A stretch of 26,753 nucleotides of DNA from a virus: positions 1-26,753 of the IMG/VR virus record IMGVR_UViG_3300014492_000028. One strand, 5' to 3'. Each line of letters begins with the position of its first letter. Within the stretch, counting starts at the first letter, position 1. This document shows, piece by piece, positions 16,360 through 23,429 of the stretch. The notes beneath the pieces are model-generated. The model saw only the letters and a list, made by a program, of their open reading frames with translations. It made no database searches and was not told where the DNA came from. Both the position numbers and the translations under genes were made by a program.

Positions 16360-16676
16360 TACGTGGCCCTCGACACACTCAACGTGTCGCCGGTCTTGAT
16401 CAGCACGTAGACGTTCCGGAAATCGTACCGGTCGGTGGCGAACGCAATCGGCGGCGCGAATTGCCCGTTGTTCGGAGTGCCGATGGGGATTCCGTTTGTC
16501 GCGCTGATCGTGCTCGGTCCCATGCGACTGGTGCCTGTGCTGGCGAGCATCACAAGCTGATACCACTTCGTGTCCCAGTTTGCCTGGACTTGGAGCACAC
16601 CGCCGATCTTGAGCAGCGTGATGAGTTGGACAACGGTGCCACCGCCCACGATGTCGTCGTACGTGAGAATTTCCAT
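16359..16676 (-). CDS. Unrecognised 105-aa protein preceding secreted fibre gene
   Basis: ATG 16676 with no clear ribosome site. The sequence is mostly beta: MEILTYDDIVGGGTVVQLIT, LLKIGGVLQVQANWDTKWYQ, then RYDFRNVYVLIKTGDTLSVS at the end. No domain is recognised. A longer frame reaches 17171 but is an antisense shadow of the plus-strand gene at 16794-17207. It is coupled to the fibre gene through TAATG and could encode a small accessory virion or assembly part; this is inference from position only. Confidence 0.6.
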   Translation of the reverse strand: MEILTYDDIVGGGTVVQLITLLKIGGVLQVQANWDTKWYQLVMLASTGTSRMGPSTISATNGIPIGTPNNGQFAPPIAFATDRYDFRNVYVLIKTGDTLSVSRAT

Positions 16677-16682
16677 GCCCGA

Positions 16683-16712
16683 ATGGTACACTGATTTCCA
16701 TGGTGACCACAA
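16683..16712 (-). promoter_or_regulatory. Candidate promoter before the 105-aa/fibre gene pair
   Basis: On the minus strand TTGTGG (16712-16707), an 18-bp spacer and TACCAT (16688-16683), then 6 nt to ATG 16676. Matches are only 3 of 6 and 4 of 6, but the layout equals that at 14898-14927 and 17439-17468. Confidence 0.28.
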
Positions 16713-16793
16713 CCCTGGGATCGCAAGGGTGGCCGTGGCTTGAATCTGGCCACCCTCCAGGGGATCTGGCAACCGGCGTGCACATCCCCGTGC

Positions 16794-17207
16794 ATGACTA
16801 ACGAATTCCTGCAAGCGCTGCGCGTCCAAGCTGACGGGCTGCGCACCAAGATTAGCCACGCGTACCACGCGACCGGCAACGCCACCCCACGGACCACGGG
16901 ACAAGCACCGTTCCCCCAGCCTAACCCTGCCAAGGGCGAGTCCTTCCCCGTGCCGCCGCTCGATCCGAGCCAGCCTGCGCGACTCCCGCAGACTCCCTAC
17001 GGCGCGATAGATCTTGCCGATCTCGATGCACATTCTGCCCGCCTGGTGGCCATGATCGACGCCGAGATCAAGCGCGGCCCCAATAGCCAAGAGAACGAAC
17101 TGCGCATGCTGGATCGCCGCCCGCTGCTCGGTGAAACTCAACAGCAGACCGAGTTCCGCCTGAAGGCGCAAGACTACGACAACCCGCTGGTGGCGAGGAC
17201 TGTCTAA
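16794..17207 (+). CDS. Unrecognised 137-aa protein
   Basis: ATG 16794 gives MTNEFLQALRVQADGLRTK; a TTG at 16740 would add 18 residues. It has an N-terminal helix, a Pro-rich middle (~40-72, e.g. PFPQPNPAKGESFPVPPLDP) and a charged helical C-terminus (DLDAHSARLVAMIDAEIKRG) ending PLVARTV. No recognised family. TAA is followed at once by the ATG of the small membrane gene, so the two are likely co-transcribed. No ribosome site is evident. The function is unknown; its plus orientation sets it apart from the head operon. Confidence 0.55.
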   Translation: MTNEFLQALRVQADGLRTKISHAYHATGNATPRTTGQAPFPQPNPAKGESFPVPPLDPSQPARLPQTPYGAIDLADLDAHSARLVAMIDAEIKRGPNSQENELRMLDRRPLLGETQQQTEFRLKAQDYDNPLVARTV

Positions 17208-17375
17208 ATGGCATTCGTCGCGGTGTTGGCCCTGGTGCTGCTGCTGATCGCAGCGCTAGGGCAGTCGTGGTGGTGGCGCGCCGGGGAGCTGTGGTACGGT
17301 GGCGCCGCGTTCGCGTGGGGATGTTTCTTCCTCGCCGCGTACCTCACGTGGCCGACGGTTTCCCGGTTGCTGTAA
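17208..17375 (+). CDS. 55-aa membrane protein
   Basis: ATG 17208 directly abuts the stop of the preceding gene. The translation starts MAFVAVLALVLLLIAALGQS and continues with an aromatic turn (WWWRAGELWYGG) and a second hydrophobic helix (AAFAWGCFFLAAYLTW), giving two likely membrane segments separated by ~12 residues. Two-helix, ~55-residue proteins include small holins or membrane toxins (class-level knowledge), but there is no adjacent endolysin. It is below the usual length cut-off for gene finders. Real coding is supported by coupling and hydrophobic periodicity, not by a family match. Confidence 0.6.
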   Translation: MAFVAVLALVLLLIAALGQSWWWRAGELWYGGAAFAWGCFFLAAYLTWPTVSRLL

Positions 17376-17383
17376 CGAAGGGA

Positions 17384-17424
17384 AGCCCGGTGTCTGAGGA
17401 ATTCCACCGCAGGTCCACCGGGCT
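17384..17424 (+). terminator. Inverted repeat after the small membrane gene
   Basis: AGCCCGGTG (17384-17392) pairs perfectly with CACCGGGCT (17416-17424) around a 23-nt loop, nine bases after the stop. No T tract follows, so rho-independent termination is doubtful; it may be an RNA-stabilising or attenuating hairpin. Confidence 0.4.
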
Positions 17425-17438
17425 CCTCACTACGCCGT

Positions 17439-17468
17439 TTGAAAAAGGTTAAGGGAAACCGCTAGAAT
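17439..17468 (+). promoter_or_regulatory. Candidate sigma-70-like promoter of the gp10-like gene
   Basis: TTGAAA (17439-17444), 18-bp spacer, TAGAAT (17463-17468); each hexamer matches the consensus in 5 of 6 positions. ATG 17475 comes only 6 nt after the -10, so a transcript would start at about the ATG. No good ribosome site lies in the gap. Confidence 0.55.
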
Positions 17469-17474
17469 CTTACC

Positions 17475-17873
17475 ATGAATCTGCGCGCAACGCCCACATT
17501 TCGAGCGGGCAGTTTTTCTCGTCTCGAAGCGCTCCTCATCCCCAAGCTGACCGTCGGTGCGCAGAACGCGGCGTCCGCGGTGCTCGAGATCTCGCAGCAG
17601 CGGGTACCGGTGAAGACCGGGGAGCTCAAGGCCAGCGGAGGAACGTCGGTCGAATGGACGGGGACGCGCGTCTCCGGCAACGTGACATACAGCGCGCCTT
17701 ACGCGGCGTATGTGGAATTCGGCATTCGCCAGCGCGGCGCGGCGGGTGAGTGGGCTGGGCCGTACAGCTACAGCGAGGGAAATGGGTTTGCCGGCTTCGG
17801 CTACATGCGCGGGGCTCTCGACATCGGCCGGCCGCAGATCATCACGGCGTTTCAGGCCGCACTGGGAGTTTAA
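17475..17873 (+). CDS. HK97 gp10-like neck protein
   Basis: 132 residues from ATG 17475. The pattern VPVKTGELKASGGTSVEW, then VSGNVTYSAPYAAYVEFGIR and a late MRGALDIGRPQIITAF is diagnostic of HK97 gp10-family proteins, which act at the head-tail interface: the TG-L motif follows the central helix, and APYAAYVEFG is the loop to strand near the end. Length matches the family (110-160). It is odd that this neck gene is on plus, far from the adaptor/stopper genes, and preceded by its own promoter candidate. Its stop overlaps that of the gene on the opposite strand (TTAA, 17870-17873). Confidence 0.85.
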   Translation: MNLRATPTFRAGSFSRLEALLIPKLTVGAQNAASAVLEISQQRVPVKTGELKASGGTSVEWTGTRVSGNVTYSAPYAAYVEFGIRQRGAAGEWAGPYSYSEGNGFAGFGYMRGALDIGRPQIITAFQAALGV

Positions 17874-18145
17874 GCCTGGTCAGGAAGCAGGAAGCACGGG
17901 GTTGCCCAATCTAAATGCGCGGCGCCCGCAGTGTTGAGATTGAGAGCGTTTAAAAGCGCCGAACCCGCATCCCCGTAAGGCTCGACTGCCGTGATTTTGA
18001 CGAACTTATCGCCGCGCTGATGATAGGGAGTCGCTGCAGCTAGGTAGAACTCGGTACCCGCGGCCAGGTCGCCGAAGTGAAATTCACGTACCTTCTTTGT
18101 CACGCTCGCGCGCGCCGCTTCGTGCTGATCCGTTTTGTGTTTCAT
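17870..18145 (-). CDS. Unrecognised 91-aa protein
   Basis: ATG 18145 with GAGGAG/GAGGAA just upstream. The first 20 residues are charged (MKHKTDQHEAARASVTKK); the rest is mixed beta: EFHFGDLAAGTEFYLAA, then GDKFVKITAVE, then NALNLNTAGAAHL, ending FLLPDQA. The F-G-D-L...G-T-x-F start followed by a K-I strand recalls a group of small phage barrel proteins of unknown role; I cannot place it. It closes the portal-to-MuF operon and converges on the gp10-like gene with overlapping stop codons. Confidence 0.65.
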   Translation of the reverse strand: MKHKTDQHEAARASVTKKVREFHFGDLAAGTEFYLAAATPYHQRGDKFVKITAVEPYGDAGSALLNALNLNTAGAAHLDWATPCFLLPDQA

Positions 18146-18151
18146 CTTTCC

Positions 18152-19171
18152 TCACTCCTCTTCGTCTTCAGAGCCGCTGGGTTTTCTGAAGTTCACGACG
18201 CATTGGCAGTTCGGGTGAGCCGTCGGCGCGTCATCACCGCTCGGGAAGTCATCGTCAATGTCGATCCATCCAGCCGCCTCGTTGTCTTCGCAGACTGGGC
18301 ACGGGTCGCCCGATTCGGTCTCCCAGGCGTGCTCATCGTAAAGCAGATCGAGTGCCGTCTCGCGCCGGCCAGCGTTGTATGCGTCGGCGGCCTCAGTTTG
18401 CGCAATCAACCCGGCGCGCGTCTCACTGAAGTCGTCGAACGTCTCAGTGATCGCTGACACGATGTCGTTGTAGCTGCCGCCCTTGTCCCACGCCGTCGCG
18501 ATGGAGTCCTGTAGCCGCTCGATACTGGTCTGATTCAAGCCTCCCGTGAGTTTCGTCAGGCTGTGCTTGCGCAAGTACTCCCCTGCCAGGTCCGCGCCGG
18601 TCGTGCCGCCGAGAGATTCCGCCGCCGCGGTAATCAGATCGGAGATGGCCGAATCGTACTCGCTGGTTTCGCCGGCGCTCGCGGAGAACGTCAGCGGGTG
18701 GAGCGATGTCGGCACCAGGGCGCGCGCGAAGGTCTTGCCGCCCTGCGAGGATTCTCGGAATTCCCGCCTGTCAGTGTAACCGCTGTGCGTAACATCGGGA
18801 CCGACAGGGGGAATTCCACGAGGGTTTTCGAGGCCCCCGCTCGCGCGATTCCCGATTTCCTCCCGTGCGCCGTGGCTGGCCATGTCACAGCCCTTTGGAC
18901 TCGACACGCCGGGTTGACTCCGGACGACTACGGACTCCATTATTGCACTCTTTGGCGGGTGCAAGATAAGCTGGCGCTTGATCTTCGGCTTTACCGCCGC
19001 CAGCGCCGTCTTGCGCTGCCGCTCGAAGTAGTGCGCGATCACGGCCTTGATGCGCTTGCGGGCCGGCGCGACATTCCGGGAGTGACGCGGGTGCTTCAGG
19101 CCCTTCGGAGCGGTCGCTTCGAGCAGCGCGGACAGGTCGTTCGCGGCGGATGTGATAGCGTGGAGGCTCAT
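18152..19171 (-). CDS. MuF-like minor head protein
   Basis: 339 residues from ATG 19171, which overlaps the KTSC gene stop as ATGA; a GTG at 19330 would run over that gene. The N-terminal ~100 residues are basic helix. The C-terminal domain starts near residue 245 with TRAGLIAQTEAADAYNAGRR, the MuF/SPP1 gp7 signature, followed by the metal-binding pattern C291-P-V-C294 ... H319-P-N-C322-x-C324 and an Asp/Glu tail. These proteins bind the portal and are packaged in small number; some eject with DNA (family knowledge). Only small genes separate it from the portal, as usual. Confidence 0.88.
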   Translation of the reverse strand: MSLHAITSAANDLSALLEATAPKGLKHPRHSRNVAPARKRIKAVIAHYFERQRKTALAAVKPKIKRQLILHPPKSAIMESVVVRSQPGVSSPKGCDMASHGAREEIGNRASGGLENPRGIPPVGPDVTHSGYTDRREFRESSQGGKTFARALVPTSLHPLTFSASAGETSEYDSAISDLITAAAESLGGTTGADLAGEYLRKHSLTKLTGGLNQTSIERLQDSIATAWDKGGSYNDIVSAITETFDDFSETRAGLIAQTEAADAYNAGRRETALDLLYDEHAWETESGDPCPVCEDNEAAGWIDIDDDFPSGDDAPTAHPNCQCVVNFRKPSGSEDEEE

Positions 19172-19638
19172 TTTCCCATCCGATGCACCGCGAACAGCGG
19201 CACGATGCGCCAATGCCTGGAGGGTCCGACCATCACCGGCTTGAAGTTCGTTCCGCATGCCGAGCACTCGAAGTGTTCGGCATTCGACGGCGCCCCACCG
19301 AAGAAACTCGTGAGTTGACGACGGCAGCACTTGTCCGCGTCCTCGTCGATCACGTTAAGCGGGCCGGGTGTCTCCACGGCCAGTGGAGCGGCCCGCTCTG
19401 GTTTGCTCTGGCTATCTTCCGCGTTACCTCCTTTCGTGATCAGAATTGCGGTGCATAAACCTAACCGCGGCAGCGTATGGCCCTTCGTCTCCGAGACGGA
19501 AAGAATGCACCATTCCGCAGCTGTGACGCTTGGATGCGCATATAGCGAGCCGTCCTTGTAGCGCACCAGCAGCACGCGTTCCTCTTCCAGGTACCCGATG
19601 GCCGCGATGTGCGAGGAGTCTACTGGTGTGAGTTTCAT
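19168..19638 (-). CDS. KTSC-domain protein with C-terminal cysteines
   Basis: 156 residues, ATG 19638 overlapping the previous stop as ATGA. The first ~48 residues follow the KTSC domain (VDSSHIAAIGYLEEERVLLV, then KDGSLYAHPSVTAAEW). The later part has CC104-105 and FECSACG (C125, C128), a possible zinc knuckle. KTSC domains are short beta-alpha modules often found in phage and RNA-associated proteins; their action is not established. Overlaps on both sides support expression in the portal operon. Confidence 0.75.
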   Translation of the reverse strand: MKLTPVDSSHIAAIGYLEEERVLLVRYKDGSLYAHPSVTAAEWCILSVSETKGHTLPRLGLCTAILITKGGNAEDSQSKPERAAPLAVETPGPLNVIDEDADKCCRRQLTSFFGGAPSNAEHFECSACGTNFKPVMVGPSRHWRIVPLFAVHRMGK

Positions 19639-20069
19639 ATGCGGGTGGCTCTGAAGAACGAACTGTAATTGCTCACGACCATCTTTTGGAACGCGTAGTT
19701 TTTGACCTTTCCGTCAATCACCTGTCCGACACCGCATGGCCCGACGAACCCACTGGGGGACTTGCCTCCGAACCAAGACACCTTGATGAACACTGCTCCG
19801 TTGTGAAATTGCGACTCCGTAACGATGCCAAGCAAGCTTCCGATTTCGTCGGTACCTTCAGGAGGGTACGTGGTCACTGTCGCGCCGAGCGCCGAGGTGG
19901 CCATAGTTTTCAGAGCCCCCTTGGAGTAACGACGTCCGCAGCTGTTCACGCTGCCGTCCGCTACTAGTATCCATTCGTTGACGCCGCCAGGACGACTTAT
20001 TTCCGCTATTGCCACTGCCGCGGTCGCAATCGCTCCGGCCGCGATCACTCCAAATGTTCGTCGTTTCAT
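19635..20069 (-). CDS. Exported/membrane protein with Tat-like N-terminus
   Basis: 144 residues from ATG 20069 with GGAG 9 nt upstream (an alternative ATG-like extension to 20111 has no site). It starts MKRRTFGVIAAGAIATAAV: twin arginines then a hydrophobic stretch of ~15 residues, i.e. a Tat-like signal or N-terminal anchor. The mature part contains VNSCGRRYSKGALKTMATSA, GIVTESQFHNGAVFIKVSW and GGKSPSGFVGPCGVGQ with two cysteines. No family recognised. Its ATGA overlap with the KTSC gene places it in the portal operon, where an exported product is unexpected. Confidence 0.65.
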   Translation of the reverse strand: MKRRTFGVIAAGAIATAAVAIAEISRPGGVNEWILVADGSVNSCGRRYSKGALKTMATSALGATVTTYPPEGTDEIGSLLGIVTESQFHNGAVFIKVSWFGGKSPSGFVGPCGVGQVIDGKVKNYAFQKMVVSNYSSFFRATRI

Positions 20070-20100
20070 CGCTGCACTCCAGTCTTCTAATCTCCAAGTT

Positions 20101-20325
20101 TCAATCTGCACCTTCCTTGTCGTAAATGCTGCCAGTGCGCACGATGGATAGTACTGAGCATTCCATCGTGCCTTCTTCCTTCAGCGGTCCTGTCACGATT
20201 TCTCCGTCCCATTCTCGGATATCTCCAGTGCGGGACACCAAGCGGAACGTTTGCATTACGGGAATCGCGAACAGTTCCGCGAACGCTGGCTCGGGAGTGG
20301 ATGTGAAATCCCAACTGATGTCCAT
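20101..20325 (-). CDS. Unrecognised 74-aa protein after portal
   Basis: ATG 20325 directly follows the portal TAG, with GGAG 5 nt upstream inside the portal end. The protein is a compact acidic beta-rich unit: MDISWDFTSTPEPAFAELFA, then RLVSRTGDIREWDGEIVTGP and an end with SIVRTGSIYDKEG. The WDGEIVTGPLKEEGT segment resembles strands of small barrels. No domain recognised; position suggests an assembly or structural accessory. Confidence 0.6.
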   Translation of the reverse strand: MDISWDFTSTPEPAFAELFAIPVMQTFRLVSRTGDIREWDGEIVTGPLKEEGTMECSVLSIVRTGSIYDKEGAD

Positions 20326-22371
20326 CTAATCTCCGATGTGCGCTTCGATAGCGTTGGCCAGCCGCGCGAAAGCCTCTTTCACTTTCGGCGCGGGCGTCTG
20401 CTGGTTCTGGTTCTGAGTCGCCGTCGCCATCGTAGCTTGCACATCTGCCGGGGTCGGCTGCACTCCCGGAACGGGTGGGGTTTTCGGTATCGGAGGCGGC
20501 AGCACTTCCTTGGTGCGGTCGGGGTCGTACTTGTCTTTACCGGTTGACGGATACATTTTCTCGACGAGTTCCTCTGCATTTTCGATGCCCAGTTGCTGCA
20601 TCAGCCACAGCACGCCTGTCTTCTCGTCGACGCCGACAATCTGGCCGCCTTTATTGTCCAACGTCATGGCCTCGACCCCAGCCTTAACCAACGCAGCCAT
20701 GTCGCCCTCGCGAATGGCCGGGAAGTTTACGCGGACCTCGATGTCAGTCGCGGCCTTCTTGCTCGCCTCGCGGAATACCCAATGTCTCGCACCTGTCTGG
20801 GTGCTCTTGATCTGACGCGGCGCCGCTATGATGCGCACGTCGCCCGGGAGCGCGGCGGCCTCCCGCAGTTTGCCGCTGGGCGCCGTGAGCGAGCGCTTGA
20901 GCATGAAGCCCACAATGACTGTGAGATCCTCGATCCACTCTTCCTGGATGCTGAGGAACACCGTTTCGGTCGGCCGGTCTAAGCTCATTGCGGTCGCAAG
21001 GTTGCCGGTGCTGACGTCGCCGAGGAATGTTTCTGGCATCCCGACAGTCGCACAGCACATCAACACATACCGCCGCACGTCCTCGGGGCTGAATGTTGCA
21101 CCCTGAACCTTGAAGGCGTCCATCGACGTGCCGGGTCCGCTGACCCACGTGGCACCGGCTACCGCCGGCGGGTTCGTGTCGTAGATCGGACTGCCGGGTC
21201 CCACCTGCGTTTCCAGTTGTTGTTTAATTCCTTCAATGGCCTGCTGACCGCCTTTAGTCGAAATCTTCGTCGCGAACTGCGAGAGAGACTGCCGGACGGA
21301 CGCGCACGCCTCCAAAAATCGCCGAGATTCCTTGGCCCAGTCCACCATCGGATAGACTGGCGGGCAGCCGAAAAGCCACTTGCCTACCGTGCCGATTTTG
21401 CGATGGTACACCGGCGCGTCCCACATGACCGGGTACCCCTTGATGGATTCCGGTTTCACCGTCGGCTCGTAGTCGATGGCCGGGTACCACGCCTGCATGG
21501 TCGTGGTGGCCTGCGATGCACTCACAGCATCGTGCGCCCGCTGCGTCCAGATGCGCTGGTAGTACTGCGGCACGTCGGCGTCGTCTGGATCGGTCCAGAT
21601 GTCCTGAATCTCGGTCGCATCGATGGTGCGAATATCGCACTCGCCGGTGGCCTTGTCCGGGAAGAACACCCAGAACAGATTGCCGTCGGTGTCCTTCGAC
21701 CGCTGCTGCGCGGTGAGTGCCACGTGCCCCAGCACTTTCTGATTGCGACGGATGAAATCCTGAATCGCATCGTTCGCTGTCTCGTCGTCGGTGGTGACGT
21801 CGAAGCCGCGGGCGAACACGTACTCCGCGCGAACGTTCACCAGGCGCCGCACGATCGGATTTTTTATCCAGTACAGCCGGCAGATGAGAATAATCTGCTG
21901 AATCCCCCAGCGCGTGAACTCCAGCCACGAGTAGTTGATTTCCCGCTGCCAGTTCACGTTCTGCAGGAGCAACTCGTACATGCCGTAGGCGCCGAGCGGC
22001 GAGACGTCGCCCACCGGCCCGGCCTCTTTCAGTCCCAGCGATTCCGCCAAACGCACGGGCAGGCGCACGGTCGGGGCCGCGCCGCCAATCTCCGCGCCGA
22101 CTTGCCACGGGCCAGCGCCACACATCGCGTTGGCCTCGACGATCTCGGCAATGTAGCGCTGGTGCTGTTCAAATCGCTGCGCGTCACGGGCCTGCTTGTC
22201 GTCGGCAATGTCCACCAGGGCGCGGTTGATCTCGCGTTGATCCTGAAGCCGGCGGTGCTCGCGTTGCAGGTCGTTTTCGAGGTGCTTGGCTTCGGACAGT
22301 GCGGTCGCGATGATGGCGGTAGGCTTCGGCTTTCGGATGCGGTCGATCAGGCTGCGGAGTCGTGCTCTCAT
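20326..22371 (-). CDS. Portal protein
   Basis: 681 residues from ATG 22371. Residues ~25-85 form a charged helix (LENDLQREHRRLQDQREINR). The body reads as a siphovirus portal: IKNPIVRRLVNVRAEYVFARG near 170, DGNLFWVFFPD, an AWYPAIDYEPT segment and the late SPEDVRRYVLMCCATVGMPETFLGDVSTGN near 420, then AMSLDRPTETVFLSIQEEW. The C-terminal ~100 residues are Pro/Gln-rich. Such proteins form the 12-mer through which DNA enters. No clear ribosome site lies before the ATG; a weak TAAACT hexamer is 7 nt upstream. Length is high but within the range for portals with an extended N-terminus. Downstream genes match. Confidence 0.9.
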   Translation of the reverse strand: MRARLRSLIDRIRKPKPTAIIATALSEAKHLENDLQREHRRLQDQREINRALVDIADDKQARDAQRFEQHQRYIAEIVEANAMCGAGPWQVGAEIGGAAPTVRLPVRLAESLGLKEAGPVGDVSPLGAYGMYELLLQNVNWQREINYSWLEFTRWGIQQIILICRLYWIKNPIVRRLVNVRAEYVFARGFDVTTDDETANDAIQDFIRRNQKVLGHVALTAQQRSKDTDGNLFWVFFPDKATGECDIRTIDATEIQDIWTDPDDADVPQYYQRIWTQRAHDAVSASQATTTMQAWYPAIDYEPTVKPESIKGYPVMWDAPVYHRKIGTVGKWLFGCPPVYPMVDWAKESRRFLEACASVRQSLSQFATKISTKGGQQAIEGIKQQLETQVGPGSPIYDTNPPAVAGATWVSGPGTSMDAFKVQGATFSPEDVRRYVLMCCATVGMPETFLGDVSTGNLATAMSLDRPTETVFLSIQEEWIEDLTVIVGFMLKRSLTAPSGKLREAAALPGDVRIIAAPRQIKSTQTGARHWVFREASKKAATDIEVRVNFPAIREGDMAALVKAGVEAMTLDNKGGQIVGVDEKTGVLWLMQQLGIENAEELVEKMYPSTGKDKYDPDRTKEVLPPPIPKTPPVPGVQPTPADVQATMATATQNQNQQTPAPKVKEAFARLANAIEAHIGD

Positions 22372-22419
22372 GTGGCTGAGTTTAGCGCAAGCGTGTGGTT
22401 GTGGGGGAATTTCTCTCGC

Positions 22420-23217
22420 TCATGGCAGTGGACTCCTCGTGTCTTTCCAGCACAGCAACTTCGCCGGGTCCCAGCAGAAGTCAAAGCCCGGCGGGTATTG
22501 GTCGTAGTGGACTCCCCAGCCTTTCGCGTGCTCCTCTGCGCAGCGCCGCGCGAGCCGGGTCTCGATCTTCGCCTTGGCCTGGGCCGGCGTGCGGAATGGG
22601 TAGTGCTTCATCACGAACTTCTGCGGATAGACGCGCATGCCGGGGAACGTGATCTCGTGGCCGCCGCCGGCGAGTTGCACGCGCCCGACATTCTTCCATA
22701 GCTTGCGGTTCGGGATTCGGCTGATGCAGTCGGCCTCGTCGTAATGCTGGAAAAAACTCTCCGGCGTCATACTGCCGACCCAGCCGAGATCGGCCCATGT
22801 GCGATCCACGCAGTAGAACTGGAACACGCGGAAGTCGATGGCGTTGAAGCCTGCCATTTCGACGCCGCATACGTGATCCACGAGACGATAATTCGGGTTG
22901 GGACTGCGCCGCCACTCATCCGCGTCGCTGTACATGCACCAATCGGCGTCGGAGTCCGCGGCCAGATCCTCGATGCGCTTGAGGATCGCAGTGCAGTTCT
23001 GGATTGGGTCGGGGCCGGACTCCGGAAAACTCTCGAAAGTCACGCCCTCGCCCAGTCCGCGATGTAGGACGGAGAAAGCGTGCTCGATCCCGAAACTGCC
23101 GTCCTTGCTCCACCCGTCGAGGACATGCACCGCGCAGCCCTGCTCCTGCAGATGGCGCAGCGTGTGCGGGAGGATGTCGGCTTCGTTGAACACGGGCATG
23201 TAGACTTGGATCTTCAT
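22420..23217 (-). CDS. Glycosyltransferase, GT-A fold, family 2-like
   Basis: 265 residues, ATG 23217 overlapping the preceding stop as ATGA. MKIQVYMPVFNEADILPHTL is the family 2 start; WCMYSDADEW at ~93-102 gives the D-x-D metal site; VLDGWSKDGS and, after ~184, GGHEITFPG...KHYPFRTPAQAKAKIETR match the HYPxR-x-x-Q end of the Glyco_tranf_2_4 type. Sugar donor and acceptor cannot be inferred. It is the last gene of the cassette, 48 bp before the portal. It is cytoplasmic by composition. Confidence 0.85.
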   Translation of the reverse strand: MKIQVYMPVFNEADILPHTLRHLQEQGCAVHVLDGWSKDGSFGIEHAFSVLHRGLGEGVTFESFPESGPDPIQNCTAILKRIEDLAADSDADWCMYSDADEWRRSPNPNYRLVDHVCGVEMAGFNAIDFRVFQFYCVDRTWADLGWVGSMTPESFFQHYDEADCISRIPNRKLWKNVGRVQLAGGGHEITFPGMRVYPQKFVMKHYPFRTPAQAKAKIETRLARRCAEEHAKGWGVHYDQYPPGFDFCWDPAKLLCWKDTRSPLP

Positions 23218-23429
23218 TCATTAACGACCTTGGCTGGCGATACGAACGCCGCAATAACTTCAAGCATTTTGACTAAATCGTCTTTCCGTGGATACGCCTG
23301 ATAATGAATCCTGACCACGTCCCCCACGCGCGCCTCAATGATGATGTCGCAACACTGCTCAGGGACGAGACCAGCCTTGTGAAGGGATTCCCAGAGATCT
23401 ACGCTAGGCACGACTGTCGTTTGCGTCAT
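23214..23429 (-). CDS. Unrecognised 71-aa protein in sugar-modification cassette
   Basis: ATG 23429 and stop 23214 both lie in ATGA overlaps with the flanking methyltransferase and glycosyltransferase genes, the main evidence that it is real. The sequence (MTQTTVVPSVDLWESLHKAG ... CCDIIIEARVGDVVRIHYQA) has an N-terminal helix, then a beta hairpin with a CC pair and a short C-terminal helix. Layout is like a small regulatory or carrier protein, but no family is recognised. Confidence 0.6.
   Translation of the reverse strand: MTQTTVVPSVDLWESLHKAGLVPEQCCDIIIEARVGDVVRIHYQAYPRKDDLVKMLEVIAAFVSPAKVVNE

Noticed and set aside
16360-16785. N-terminal extension of the fibre-like gene
   Set aside because: His/Arg-rich, overlaps the 105-aa gene, and would hide the signal peptide at 16359.
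16677-17171. Extension of the 105-aa gene on minus
   Set aside because: It is the complement of the plus gene at 16794-17207; no domain or start signal supports it.
19172-19330. GTG start for the MuF-like protein
   Set aside because: It overlaps the KTSC gene by more than 150 bp; the ATG at 19171 is in ATGA coupling.
21217-22701. 494-codon plus-strand frame opposite portal and glycosyltransferase
   Set aside because: It spans two clear minus-strand genes and has antisense-like composition.
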